From Enterococcus rotai (GTDB lineage Bacteria > Bacillota > Bacilli > Lactobacillales > Enterococcaceae), in contig NZ_CP013655.1 of NCBI RefSeq assembly GCF_001465345.1, forward strand, positions 1,873,100-1,937,099: a stretch of DNA of 64,000 bases, written 5' to 3'. Below, piece after piece: positions 40,178 to 48,245 of this stretch. A model generated the notes under the pieces. That model saw nothing but the letters and a program-made list of their open reading frames with translations. It was not told where the DNA came from and did not search any database. A program made the translations under genes and the position numbers. The first letter of the stretch is position 1. Each line of letters opens with the position of its first letter.

Positions 40178-40330
40178 AACAGATCGTTCTGTTATAGTGC
40201 AGCGAGGTCAGTTTGTGAAAACAATATCAGAATCAGTATTTTTTCCACTAATACAGCTATAAATAACTGTTATTTTCTTGCGAAATGGTGTATGATAAGT
40301 TTGTATAAATAATCAGTTGGAGGGTATATC

Positions 40331-41311
40331 GTGGAATTATTCGATAGCTTAAAATTTAAAGTCATTCGCCGTAACATCAAAATTGTTTTCCCAGAAGCAA
40401 CAGATCCTCGTATTTTAGGGGCTGCAGCTCGCTTGAAAGCAGAAGAATTAATGGAACCGATCTTGATCGGGAAACAAGAAGCCATTGTAGAAGCAGCACA
40501 TGCTCGTGGAATCAAGACATCTAACTTTACGATTATCGATCCAGATAATTATGATGGATGGGAAGACATGGTTGCAGCGTTTGTTGAACGTCGTAATGGA
40601 AAAGTCACAGAAGAAGATGCACGCAAGATTTTGAAAGACGTCAACTATTTTGGAACAATGCTAACGTACATGGGACTTGCAGATGGGATGGTTAGTGGTG
40701 CGATCCACTCAACTGGCGACACTGTTCGTCCAGCATTACAAATCATCAAAACAAAACCAGGTGTTAGCCGTACAAGTGGTGCGATGATTATGGTTCGTGG
40801 CCGTGACCAAGAAAAATACATCTTTGCAGATTGCGCGATCAATGTGAATCCAACAGCACAAGAACTAGCTGAGATTGCTGTTGACAGTGCAAAAACAGCT
40901 GAATTATTCGATATCGAGCCAAAGGTAGCGATGATGAGCTTCTCAACAAAAGGTTCTGCTAAAGCGCCAGAAGTAGACAAAGTAGTTGAAGCAACAAAAA
41001 TTGCGAAAAGCTTAGCTCCAGAACTTGAGATTGATGGCGAATTACAATTTGATGCTTCATATGTAGCGTCAGTTGCTCAATTAAAAGCACCAAATTCACC
41101 AGTCGCTGGCCAAGCAACAGTCTTTGTTTTCCCAGAATTACAATCAGGAAACATTGGCTACAAAATTGCACAACGTTTAGGTAACTTTGAAGCAATTGGA
41201 CCGATCTTACAAGGATTGAACAAACCAGTTTCTGATTTATCTCGTGGCGCAAATGAAGAAGATATTTACAAATTATCTATTATTACAGCTGCACAAACAT
41301 TAATGAACTAA
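40331..41311 (+). CDS. pta: phosphate acetyltransferase
   Basis: Interconverts acetyl-CoA and acetyl phosphate; with acetate kinase it gives ATP in mixed-acid fermentation. The 326-residue short form (no regulatory N-domains) has conserved blocks KIVFPEATDPRILGAAARLK, GMVSGAIHSTGDTVRPALQI near residue 118, and DGELQFDASYVASVA near residue 236. The start is GTG at 40331 after GGAGGG. A TTGCGA/TATGAT promoter is visible near 40280-40310. Confidence 0.95.
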   Translation: MELFDSLKFKVIRRNIKIVFPEATDPRILGAAARLKAEELMEPILIGKQEAIVEAAHARGIKTSNFTIIDPDNYDGWEDMVAAFVERRNGKVTEEDARKILKDVNYFGTMLTYMGLADGMVSGAIHSTGDTVRPALQIIKTKPGVSRTSGAMIMVRGRDQEKYIFADCAINVNPTAQELAEIAVDSAKTAELFDIEPKVAMMSFSTKGSAKAPEVDKVVEATKIAKSLAPELEIDGELQFDASYVASVAQLKAPNSPVAGQATVFVFPELQSGNIGYKIAQRLGNFEAIGPILQGLNKPVSDLSRGANEEDIYKLSIITAAQTLMN

Positions 41312-41318
41312 TGAAAGC

Positions 41319-41374
41319 TATAGAGAACTAAAACAAAACGGTTAGCGTTATGTCTTAGTTCTCTAGTTTTTTTT
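41319..41374 (+). terminator. rho-independent terminator of pta
   Basis: CTATAGAGAACTAA pairs with TTAGTTCTCTAG and is followed by T8. Confidence 0.85.
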
Positions 41375-41436
41375 GCAAAAATTCGGTATACTACACTACA
41401 TAGAAGCATGAAACGTTTAAATAGGTAGGTGAAAAA

Positions 41437-41910
41437 ATGGATAGTAGGATCAATAATCCAAAAGAAACAGAAACAATAGCAAAGATCATCGGTTCAGTGG
41501 CTAATCCAGGAGATACGATTATTCTTTCTGGCGATTTAGGTGCAGGAAAAACCACAATGACGAAAGGGATCGCATTAGGTCTGGGCATCGATCAAATGAT
41601 CAAAAGCCCGACGTATACTATTATTCGTGAGTATCAGCAAGGACGTTTGCCACTGTATCATATGGATGTCTATCGTATTGAAAATGGAGCAGATGATCTT
41701 GGTTTAGATGAATATTTTGAAGGTGATGGCTTATCTGTTGTTGAATGGGGAAAATTATTAGGAGAATTTTTACCGGCTGACTATTTAGATATCACGATTG
41801 AAAAAGATCCAGAAGATATGGAAAAAAGAAAACTACTGATTCAAGCTTTTGGGGAAAAATCAGAACAATTTTTAAACCGTATTGAGCAAAAAATGGAGGA
41901 ACGTACATGA
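41437..41910 (+). CDS. tsaE: tRNA threonylcarbamoyladenosine biosynthesis ATPase TsaE
   Basis: P-loop ATPase needed, with TsaB, TsaC and TsaD, for the t6A modification at position 37 of ANN-decoding tRNAs. The 157 residues include Walker A SGDLGAGKTT (residues 31-40), SPTYTIIREYQ near residue 59 and the YHMDVYRI segment near residue 73. Its stop overlaps the next gene by 4 bases. Confidence 0.93.
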   Translation: MDSRINNPKETETIAKIIGSVANPGDTIILSGDLGAGKTTMTKGIALGLGIDQMIKSPTYTIIREYQQGRLPLYHMDVYRIENGADDLGLDEYFEGDGLSVVEWGKLLGEFLPADYLDITIEKDPEDMEKRKLLIQAFGEKSEQFLNRIEQKMEERT

Positions 41911-42428
41911 CAGAGATTGAATTTACAATTCGGGAAGCAATTCCAGATGATGCTGCAGATATTTTAGAAGCCTTAAGAATCGTTGGAAAAGAGACGCCCT
42001 ATCTTGTAATGGATGAAAAAGGAATGGAAATGACGACAGACGAGATGAGTGAAAACTTGGCAAACTTATATGAATCTCCCAATAACGTGTTAATGGTTGC
42101 TTTAGCAGACGGGAAAGTCATAGGAACGGCTTCTGTCAAAGCATCAGCGAAAAAGCGTATGGAACATATCGGAGAGCTTGGTATCAGCATTTTAAAGGAT
42201 TTTTGGGGCTTTGGTTTAGGGAGTTTGATGATGGAAGAGCTAATTTCATGGGCGCAAGAAAGTGAAATGATTCGTCGCTTGGAATTAACTGTCCAACATC
42301 GAAATCAACGTGCAGTCCATGTTTATGAAAAAATTGGTTTTACGACAGAAGCAATCATGCCTCGAGGTGCGAAAACTGATGACGGAGAATTTTTAGATGT
42401 TCATTTGATGAGCATGATGATTGATTGA
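41907..42428 (+). CDS. GNAT-family N-acetyltransferase
   Basis: The 173-residue acetyltransferase is translationally coupled to tsaE (ATGA overlap). It has an acetyl-CoA binding helix in ILKDFWGFGLGSLMMEELI near residue 91, and RLELTVQHRNQRAVHVYEKI near residue 125. It is not RimI itself by appearance (too long, with a different N-terminus), although RimI usually sits in this kind of cluster. The substrate is unknown. Confidence 0.85.
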   Translation: MTEIEFTIREAIPDDAADILEALRIVGKETPYLVMDEKGMEMTTDEMSENLANLYESPNNVLMVALADGKVIGTASVKASAKKRMEHIGELGISILKDFWGFGLGSLMMEELISWAQESEMIRRLELTVQHRNQRAVHVYEKIGFTTEAIMPRGAKTDDGEFLDVHLMSMMID

Positions 42429-42431
42429 GTT

Positions 42432-42471
42432 AAAAAGGATTGAACAAGAAAGTTTGTTCAATCCTTTTTTT
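42432..42471 (+). terminator. rho-independent terminator after the tsaE operon
   Basis: AAGGATTGAACAA / TTGTTCAATCCTT with a six-base loop, then T7. Confidence 0.88.
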
Positions 42472-42546
42472 GTAACACCTCGTTACTCAAATGTTACAGG
42501 TTACTTCTTCCTTTACTATGTAACCACTTTCTTCTTTTCTATATAT

Positions 42547-42579
42547 TCTGACTTGGTAAAAGGCTATACTTAAGTCAGA
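42547..42579 (+). promoter_or_regulatory. inverted repeat around the GH4 promoter, possible RpiR operator
   Basis: TCTGACTT (42547-42554) and AAGTCAGA (42572-42579) form an 8-base inverted repeat that encloses a TATACT -10 (42565-42570). No good -35 is seen. It is a natural candidate for the operator of the RpiR-type regulator encoded at 43959-44720. Confidence 0.45.
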
Positions 42580-42604
42580 TAAAATGCTTAAGGAGCTGAA
42601 GGAA

Positions 42605-43933
42605 ATGTCAAAAGGAATTAAAATCGTTACCATCGGTGGAGGATCAAGTTATACACCAGAATTAGTTGAAGGATTTATTAAACGTTATGATGAATTGCCA
42701 GTACGCGAGTTATGGCTAGTTGATATTGAAGCAGGAAAAGAAAAACTAGAAATCGTTGGTGCTATGGCAAAACGGATGGTCAAAGCAGCTGGCGTGGATT
42801 GCGAAGTTCATTTAACATTAGACCGTCGTGAAGCATTAAAGGATGCCGATTTTGTGACAACACAATTACGTGTCGGACTTTTAGATGCTCGTATTTTAGA
42901 TGAACGTATTCCGCTAAGTCACGGTTTGATTGGGCAAGAAACAAATGGTGCCGGTGGTATCTTTAAAGCGTTGAGAACCGTTCCTGTTATTTTAGACATT
43001 GTAGAAGATATGAAAGAGCTTTGTCCAAACGCTTGGTTGATCAACTTTACAAATCCAGCCGGTATGGTAACAGAAGCTGTGTTACGTTATGGAAACTGGG
43101 ATAAAGTTGTTGGATTGTGTAACATTCCAGTTAATGCCGTTTTTGAAGAAGCTGAATTATTAGGTGAAAACAACCGTGAGCTATTCTTCCAATTTGCTGG
43201 GATCAATCATTTACATTGGCATACAATTACAGATAAAAACGGGAAAGACCGTACAGATGAACTAATTAAAGTAATGTACGGACAAGACGATGCAAAATCG
43301 ATCGTAGCCAACATCAAAGACAATAATTTGATTTGGGAACAAGTAGAGAACTTACACATGGTTCCTTGTCCTTACCACAATTACTACTATTATACAGATA
43401 AAATGTTGGCAGAAGAATTGGAAGATTTCAAAAACAATGGAACACGTGCTGAAAAAGTGAAAGAAATCGAGCATGAATTGTTTGAATTATATAAAGATCC
43501 AAACTTAGACTACAAACCAAAACAATTAGCAGAACGTGGCGGTGCTCGCTATAGTGATGCGGCATGTGAAATCATCAACTCTATTCATAATGACAAACGT
43601 ACAACAATGACAGTCAGCACTAGAAACAATGGTACGATCACAGATTTACCAGCTGAAAGCGCAGTAGAAGTAACGTGCACAATTACTGGTAAAGGTCCAG
43701 TGCCTTATAACTTTGGCAGCTTCAAACCACAAGAACGTGGCTTACTACAAGTGATGAAATCAATGGAAGAATTAACGATTGAGGCAGCCGTTACAGGAGA
43801 TTACGGTACCTTGTTACAAGCCTTCACAATGAATCCATTAATTACAAGTGGCGATGTTGCTAAAGAAGTAATGGATGAATTATTGGAAGCGCACAAGCAA
43901 TATTTACCAGCCTTTTTTAAAGAAGGTAAGTAA
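42605..43933 (+). CDS. GH4 6-phospho-beta-glucosidase
   Basis: NAD- and Mn-dependent glycoside hydrolase family 4 enzyme, cleaving phosphorylated beta-glucosides brought in by a PTS. The 442 residues start with an NAD-binding IVTIGGGSSYTPELVEGF. They then show NFTNPAGMVTEAV, the metal-binding cysteine motif GLCNIP, and GINHLHW. These motifs fit the CelF/LicH phospho-beta-glucosidase branch rather than alpha-galactosidase. The start at 42605 has AGGAG 9 bases upstream; 42584 has none. No PTS genes are adjacent. Confidence 0.9.
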   Translation: MSKGIKIVTIGGGSSYTPELVEGFIKRYDELPVRELWLVDIEAGKEKLEIVGAMAKRMVKAAGVDCEVHLTLDRREALKDADFVTTQLRVGLLDARILDERIPLSHGLIGQETNGAGGIFKALRTVPVILDIVEDMKELCPNAWLINFTNPAGMVTEAVLRYGNWDKVVGLCNIPVNAVFEEAELLGENNRELFFQFAGINHLHWHTITDKNGKDRTDELIKVMYGQDDAKSIVANIKDNNLIWEQVENLHMVPCPYHNYYYYTDKMLAEELEDFKNNGTRAEKVKEIEHELFELYKDPNLDYKPKQLAERGGARYSDAACEIINSIHNDKRTTMTVSTRNNGTITDLPAESAVEVTCTITGKGPVPYNFGSFKPQERGLLQVMKSMEELTIEAAVTGDYGTLLQAFTMNPLITSGDVAKEVMDELLEAHKQYLPAFFKEGK

Positions 43934-43937
43934 ACTA

Positions 43938-43979
43938 AAAAAACAAGATCACTCGTTTTTATGAGTGGTCTTGTTTTTG
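43938..43979. terminator. bidirectional terminator between the GH4 and RpiR genes
   Basis: AAACAAGATCACTC / GAGTGGTCTTGTTT is flanked by A and T runs, between convergent genes. Confidence 0.85.
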
Positions 43980-44720
43980 TTTCTGGACTTCTTTTGCCAA
44001 ATACTCCACCGTGTAAAGTGCAGGGACTTGTGAAGTGATATCGCTATCGCCAATTCTTTCTGTTGAAATGTAATATGGAATGTTTACATCTGAAAGGGCT
44101 GCAATCGGTGACTTCTCACTATTCGTGATCGAGATGATCGAACTATCATTTGTAATAAAATGATTTAGATAATTGATGATAGCTTCATTTTCACCACTAA
44201 CAGAAAGAGCAATCACGCACACATTTTTCGCCATACTTTTATTAAAAAAATTGACTGGATGGTTGATTGGGTCTTCAATATGAAAGGCCATACTGAAGAT
44301 AGAAGAGAAATACAATGCACCATATTCAGCGATAATATTTGATGAGCCGGTTCCGATAAATAAAACAAGATCTTTCTCAGACAGCAGTTTCGCCGCGGCT
44401 TGAATTCGTTCTTGATAAAAAGCTTCTGTAGAACGTTGGATAAAATTGGTGAATGATGTTTCATCTACAGCGTGTGTTGTGACAGGTTCAGTCAATGATT
44501 TTCGGTATAAATTCAATTTGATTTTAAATTCAGAAAAACCTTCACAACCAAACTTTCGACAAAAACGTAAAATACTGGCAGTGCTGCTATGGGTTTCTTT
44601 GGCTAGCTCACGAATGCGCATATAGACCACTTCATCTAGGTGAGACGCAACATATTTATAAATTTCTAAGTCGATAGGACTCAAATCTGGACTGTGATCT
44701 AAGAATAACAAGATATCCAC
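43959..44720 (-). CDS. RpiR/MurR-family transcriptional regulator
   Basis: The 253-residue regulator has an N-terminal helix-turn-helix (VVYMRIRELAKETHSSTASI, residues about 32-51, then LRFCRKFGCEGF). A C-terminal SIS sugar-phosphate-binding domain follows (LVLFIGTGSSNIIAEYGALY and ALSVSGENEAIINYL). Such proteins sense sugar phosphates. Converging on a GH4 gene, it probably controls that enzyme in answer to a phospho-beta-glucoside. The start is GTG at 44720 with a poor Shine-Dalgarno, so translation may be weak. Confidence 0.88.
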   Translation of the reverse strand: MDILLFLDHSPDLSPIDLEIYKYVASHLDEVVYMRIRELAKETHSSTASILRFCRKFGCEGFSEFKIKLNLYRKSLTEPVTTHAVDETSFTNFIQRSTEAFYQERIQAAAKLLSEKDLVLFIGTGSSNIIAEYGALYFSSIFSMAFHIEDPINHPVNFFNKSMAKNVCVIALSVSGENEAIINYLNHFITNDSSIISITNSEKSPIAALSDVNIPYYISTERIGDSDITSQVPALYTVEYLAKEVQKQKQDHS

Positions 44721-44750
44721 TACTTTCTTTATTGAATAATTAATAGTTGT

Positions 44751-45545
44751 TTAGTGTAGAAAAAAATCAGTTACCAGTTGCTCAACTAATTCTGGACATT
44801 CTAAGTTAGCTAAATGAGCAGCATTAGAAATAATTACTTTTTCAGCATGAGTAATTTTTTGATGTAAAAAAGCAGAAATTTTTTGAAAATCATCAACATC
44901 ATGATCACCAATAATAATCAACACTGGGCATGTGAGCTGATCTAATTTTGTAGATAGTGGCCGAGCGGTTTGAATTTCTTCAATGGGTGATAGTGGTTCT
45001 GGCTTAGTAAAAGCTGTCATTTGCATATCAAGTATTAGCTTTTTTATGTTAGAATCGAAATATTTTGGATCACGGTCCCTAAGAACCCATGTGTGATAAT
45101 TTAAATCAGCTGCTTGTTCGTACTGATTTAGTGATAATAATTGTTCCTCTTTTTCATCATATCGTTGCAATTCTTCTGAAAAATCCCATTCTCCAATAGC
45201 AGATGATTCTAATGCTAAACGTAAACAACGCTTAGGATTTTCAAGTACAAAATCTAATGCTATTTTTCCACCAAAAGAGGCTGCGAAGATGTATGTTTGT
45301 TTGATTTTTAAATGGTCTAAAAGTTCGTTAATGATCATTGTATAAGAAAATGAACCACCTGTAAATGAACTTTGACCAAAGCCTGGAAGATCAAATCGAG
45401 TGACTTGAAACTGCTGATCCAAAGAATGAAATTCATGATCCCACATTCGTGAATCAGCGATTCCAGCGTGAATTAATAAAATATGACTTCCTTGACCTTT
45501 CGATTCAAAATAAATAGTAGCACCAGAAACGTTTAAAAAAGGCAT
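44751..45545 (-). CDS. alpha/beta-fold hydrolase
   Basis: The 264-residue serine hydrolase has the oxyanion HAGIADSRMWD near residue 27 and a nucleophile elbow in which AASFGGK (near residue 88) holds the Ser. The acid is in IIGDHDVDD near residue 212, and the catalytic His is in NAAHLANLE near residue 241. It looks like the small ester or C-C hydrolases; the substrate is unknown. GGAGGGA precedes the ATG. It is in a row with two minus-strand acetyltransferase genes. Confidence 0.85.
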   Translation of the reverse strand: MPFLNVSGATIYFESKGQGSHILLIHAGIADSRMWDHEFHSLDQQFQVTRFDLPGFGQSSFTGGSFSYTMIINELLDHLKIKQTYIFAASFGGKIALDFVLENPKRCLRLALESSAIGEWDFSEELQRYDEKEEQLLSLNQYEQAADLNYHTWVLRDRDPKYFDSNIKKLILDMQMTAFTKPEPLSPIEEIQTARPLSTKLDQLTCPVLIIIGDHDVDDFQKISAFLHQKITHAEKVIISNAAHLANLECPELVEQLVTDFFLH

Positions 45546-45563
45546 TTGATCCCTCCAATATTG

Positions 45564-46085
45564 TTAGTTTAGATCAAGACTATAAACAAAATGTCGGACT
45601 GGTCGTCCAGAATAATCTTTATCAAATTGTTTGATGATGATCATACCATTTTTTTCTGCAACTTTTCGAGAGGACAGGTTTGTATCTCGAATGATTGAAC
45701 AAATTTTTTCAGCTTTTAATTTGTCTTTAGCATAAGCCATGCATAGTTGGCTGGCAGAACTTGCATAGCCTTTATTCCAGTACCGCTTGTTTACTAAATA
45801 GCCGATTTCTAAGAGCGGTTCATCTTCGACATCAGAATAAACAATCCCGCATTGACCGATAAAGTCTTTACTTTTTTGATCGATGATAGCCCATAGACCA
45901 AATCCGTATTCTTGATAGCTTTTTAAATTCCAGTTTAACCAATCACTTACTTGCTGTTTCGTAAAAGCTGCCTCATAGGCATACATCGTTTCTTCATCTT
46001 GTAAAATCAAGCTTAAATCCTCGAAATCATCAGATGTGAGTTCTCTTAAATAGAGTTGGTCATTTTCGATTATTCTATTCTGCAT
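45564..46085 (-). CDS. GNAT-family (RimJ/RimL-like) N-acetyltransferase
   Basis: The 173-residue protein shows the RimJ/L pattern: ENDQLYLRELTSDDFEDLSL at the start, FIGQCGIVYSD, then EIGYLVNKRYWNKGYASSA as the acetyl-CoA loop near residue 91, and NLSSRKVAEKNGM near residue 131. Members acetylate ribosomal protein N-termini or small molecules. It is followed after 18 bases by the hydrolase gene, so the two are probably cotranscribed. AAAGGAG precedes the ATG. Confidence 0.87.
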   Translation of the reverse strand: MQNRIIENDQLYLRELTSDDFEDLSLILQDEETMYAYEAAFTKQQVSDWLNWNLKSYQEYGFGLWAIIDQKSKDFIGQCGIVYSDVEDEPLLEIGYLVNKRYWNKGYASSASQLCMAYAKDKLKAEKICSIIRDTNLSSRKVAEKNGMIIIKQFDKDYSGRPVRHFVYSLDLN

Positions 46086-46097
46086 TACTTATCTCCT

Positions 46098-46567
46098 TTA
46101 ATCCAATCTTACACTCATGATATATAAAGGTCCATATTCTCCATCAACGATTCTGTTTAGCCGTTGATACCCAGTTTTTTCATAGAGACGTTGCGCTGCT
46201 GTATTTTGTTTATTTACTGCAAGAATAATTTCATTCGCATTTGGAAAATGTAGATGAACAAATTCCGGTAATAACTGGAGCGCTTTTTCGCATAGCCTTG
46301 TCCTTGGTATCTTTGATTCGTGGAGAAGGTTCTAAGTAAAAGTGCTTGCTCATTGCTTGTATATAAGGCAACATCCTTCTTTTCATCTAAGACAAAAAAA
46401 TTCGTCAAGCGATCATTAGCGATTCCTATTATCGGATAAATAAACGGATTTTTCAAAGAAAACTTGATAGGCATTTCTGGCGTTCCTGTATAGCGCAATT
46501 GTTCCTCATTTAATTGGTATTGCTGGATCATCTTTGAGAAATCGTTGGTATATTTTTGTAAGAACAT
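46098..46567 (-). pseudogene. GNAT-family acetyltransferase with a one-base frameshift
   Basis: The first frame (46567-46214) gives 117 residues that break up after QRYQGQGYAKK. Adding one A to the five-A run at 46284-46288 restores KKALQLLPEFVHLHFPNANE, then NTAAQRLYEKTGYQRLNRIV, ending at 46098. This makes a complete GNAT of 156 residues with the acetyl-CoA loop QGQGYA and the C-terminal YEKTGY strand. Without the fix the protein lacks half its fold. Either the gene is broken or a homopolymer base was missed in sequencing. Confidence 0.85.
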
Positions 46568-46635
46568 GATTCAGCACATCCTTTTTTGTCGTTTCTATTA
46601 TTTTAACATAGTAAAGGCTTTTATCAGAAAAAAAG

Positions 46636-46790
46636 AAGGTTTAAACCTTTAAATAGTGGAAGAAATGTAACAGTATCTTGGGATAATTTTAACAGACATC
46701 TGGGAGTTTGAACTCACTATTTCTTTGTATACTAGGTTCATCAAGTAATAACTGCTGCAAACAGTCGATTGACAGAGTCGCCCGTGACTT
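46636..46790 (+). promoter_or_regulatory. control region and leader of the phage-tail operon
   Basis: It contains a 14-base perfect palindrome AAGGTTTAAACCTT (46636-46649), a TTGAAC near 46708, and a TATACT -10 (46728-46733). A leader follows with ACTG/CAGT hairpin, ACAGTCGATTGACAGAGTCG and CCCGTGACTT (46751-46790). The last parts match the amidohydrolase leader at 24291-24360. The -35/-10 spacing is short, so the promoter may need an activator. Confidence 0.45.
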
Positions 46791-46811
46791 TAAATGAGAG
46801 GAGATGTCAAA

Positions 46812-46985
46812 GTGAACATAGAGGATGTTGCTTTGCAAAATAAGATGTACTTAACTTTTGAGCAGCAAGATAAGGCAATCAAACAACAGTTGAAAGTTAT
46901 CGAAAAGCTGCAACGAAGAGTAAAGGCAGAACAACGACGGAAAAATCAACTGGCATCTCAATTAAAAAAATTAACGCAGCAGTAA
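46812..46985 (+). CDS. small coiled-coil protein at the head of the phage-tail locus
   Basis: The 57-residue protein is strongly basic and helical (EQQDKAIKQQLKVIEKLQRR and on), with heptad-like spacing of Leu and Ile. The start is GTG at 46812, with AGGAG 9 bases upstream. It matches no phage protein I know by sequence. By position, before the major tail protein, it could be a scaffold, regulator or tail-completion factor. Expression with the tail genes is likely (22-base gap). Confidence 0.6.
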   Translation: MNIEDVALQNKMYLTFEQQDKAIKQQLKVIEKLQRRVKAEQRRKNQLASQLKKLTQQ

Positions 46986-47007
46986 AACACAAGGAGGAAA
47001 TGAACAG

Positions 47008-47517
47008 ATGACAGCATTAAGTGGAGTAGATGTAGTGTGGCGTTTTCGTTTAGCCGAAGATGAAGGAAATGAACGTGCGTGGGGGTTAGCATACAGCACA
47101 GAGAATGGTTATTCAAAATCAAAAGAAAGTGAATCAACTGTTACGAAAGATGGCAGTGTGGTCACACCAGGAGCGACTGAAACAACAGTGACGGCAACAA
47201 CATTGTATAAAATCGGTTCAACTCAAATCGACAAATTGGAAACAGCAATGGATGAAAACAAACGTGTTCAGATTTGGCGTATTAATACCAAGGAAATTGG
47301 TACTGGCAATGATGAAGGCAAATTTAAAGCAAAATATTTTGAAGGCTATTTTACTTCATTTGAAGAAACTGATTCAGCAGAAAATAAAGTTGAATACTCT
47401 TTGGAGTGGGCAATCGAAGGGGCAGGTAAGAATGGTTTTGCGGCATTAGAGCTGGATACATCAGAAGGTGGCGATTATGAGTTTAAAGACACTGTAAAAG
47501 TGGAACCAAAAGCGTAA
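47008..47517 (+). CDS. phage major tail tube protein
   Basis: The 169-residue protein has an N-terminal and central beta-rich body (YSKSKESESTVTKDGSVVTPGA, in part; KIGSTQIDKLETAMDENKRV) and an acidic C-terminus. The pattern resembles major tail proteins of TP901-1-like siphophages, including the SKSxxxExTxTKDG segment often seen in lactococcal and enterococcal phages. Position before the chaperone and tape-measure genes fits. GGAGG precedes the ATG. Confidence 0.8.
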   Translation: MTALSGVDVVWRFRLAEDEGNERAWGLAYSTENGYSKSKESESTVTKDGSVVTPGATETTVTATTLYKIGSTQIDKLETAMDENKRVQIWRINTKEIGTGNDEGKFKAKYFEGYFTSFEETDSAENKVEYSLEWAIEGAGKNGFAALELDTSEGGDYEFKDTVKVEPKA

Positions 47518-47540
47518 TCGCAACATTTTATAACTATTAT

Positions 47541-47567
47541 GAAAGAGGTTAATTTCTAGCCTCTTTC
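47541..47567 (+). terminator. hairpin after the major tail protein gene, possible partial terminator
   Basis: GAAAGAGG / CCTCTTTC has an 11-base loop. The following ACATTTTATAG is only weakly T-rich, so it could reduce rather than stop transcription, keeping the tail-tube protein in excess. Confidence 0.45.
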
Positions 47568-47609
47568 ACATTTTATAGAGTGAGACAATTAACATAGTTT
47601 TTAAAGGTT

Positions 47610-47720
47610 ATTTAGCTTCACAGGCTAGCTTTTCAGAAAAAAAGATAAAAATTAAGTGAGACAAAAAGAGTCTCAAGCTATTTTTCAGTCAGAGCTGAAA
47701 GATCCTGTTCAGCATTTGCT
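47610..47720 (+). repeat. EFAR-like palindromic hairpin element, copy E, inside the tail operon
   Basis: The core stem TGAGAC (47657-47662) / GTCTCA (47670-47675) is flanked by AAAGATAAAAATTA and AGCTATTTTTC. Outer arms are CACAGGCTAGCTTTTCAG and AGTCAGAGCTGAAAGATCCTG (in part). It is followed by the module 47720-47790 that is shared, inverted, with 34120-34188. Confidence 0.7.
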
Positions 47721-47790
47721 TTGAAACACAGTGAATAAAATGAGCTGATGTTGAAAAGTACAAGGTGGAGTGCAGCGGAACGTTGTTACC

Positions 47791-47885
47791 TTAGGAAGAT
47801 AGATAAATCGTCAGTGAAACATAGGAACGTTTCAATGCCAATTTCCTGATTTTCTACAGGATTAACCGATTTGTTCCGCTTTTAA
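47791..47885 (+). repeat. EFAR-like hairpin element, copy F, inside the tail operon
   Basis: The core stem TGAAAC (47815-47820) / GTTTCA (47829-47834) has loop ATAGGAAC, flanked by AGATAAATCGTCAG and ATGCCAATTTCCTG. The 386-base gap between the major tail protein and chaperone genes consists of the hairpin at 47541 and copies E and F with their joining module; no gene is visible in it. Confidence 0.65.
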
Positions 47886-47903
47886 AATTAGGAGGGAAAA
47901 AAT

Positions 47904-48245
47904 ATGGAATTAATGATGAATGAAAAAACATTTGCTTGTAAATTTGGCTATGGCTTTTTAAAAGAAATCAATAAACGTTATTCAGTAGAACGTGGTGGGA
48001 TGCAGTTGAAATTAGGTGTAGGTGCAATTGTTTCAAATCTACTTTTATCTGATGTAGATACTCTTTTTGAAGTTTTATTGATTGCAAATATGACAGAGAA
48101 ACCTCGGATGACGGTTAAATTTTTAGAAGATTACGTTGAACAAAATGGTACAAAAAATTTGTTTGAAGAAGTGATTGATGAGCTAAAAAAGTCGGAATAT
48201 ACCGGGGTGATGACCAGCAAGATGTTAGAAGAAGCACAAGCGTAA
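47904..48245 (+). CDS. phage tail assembly chaperone (gpG-like, frame 0 product)
   Basis: The 113-residue helical, acidic protein starts MELMMNEKTFACKFGYGFLK. By position before the tape measure and by size it is the gpG-type tail assembly chaperone. It contains the heptamer A AAA AAG in the right phase (48185-48191) near its end, where -1 slippage would fuse it to the next frame. GGAGGG precedes the ATG. Confidence 0.8.
   Translation: MELMMNEKTFACKFGYGFLKEINKRYSVERGGMQLKLGVGAIVSNLLLSDVDTLFEVLLIANMTEKPRMTVKFLEDYVEQNGTKNLFEEVIDELKKSEYTGVMTSKMLEEAQA
48185..48191 (+). promoter_or_regulatory. programmed -1 ribosomal frameshift site
   Basis: The frame-0 codons CTA AAA AAG give the slippery heptamer A_AAA_AAG. 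After a -1 slip the reading continues GTC GGA ATA TAC CGG GGT with no stop codon through 48245 and into the downstream open frame ending at 48586. This is the classic layout of the G/GT tail chaperones of lambda-like tails. Confidence 0.75.
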
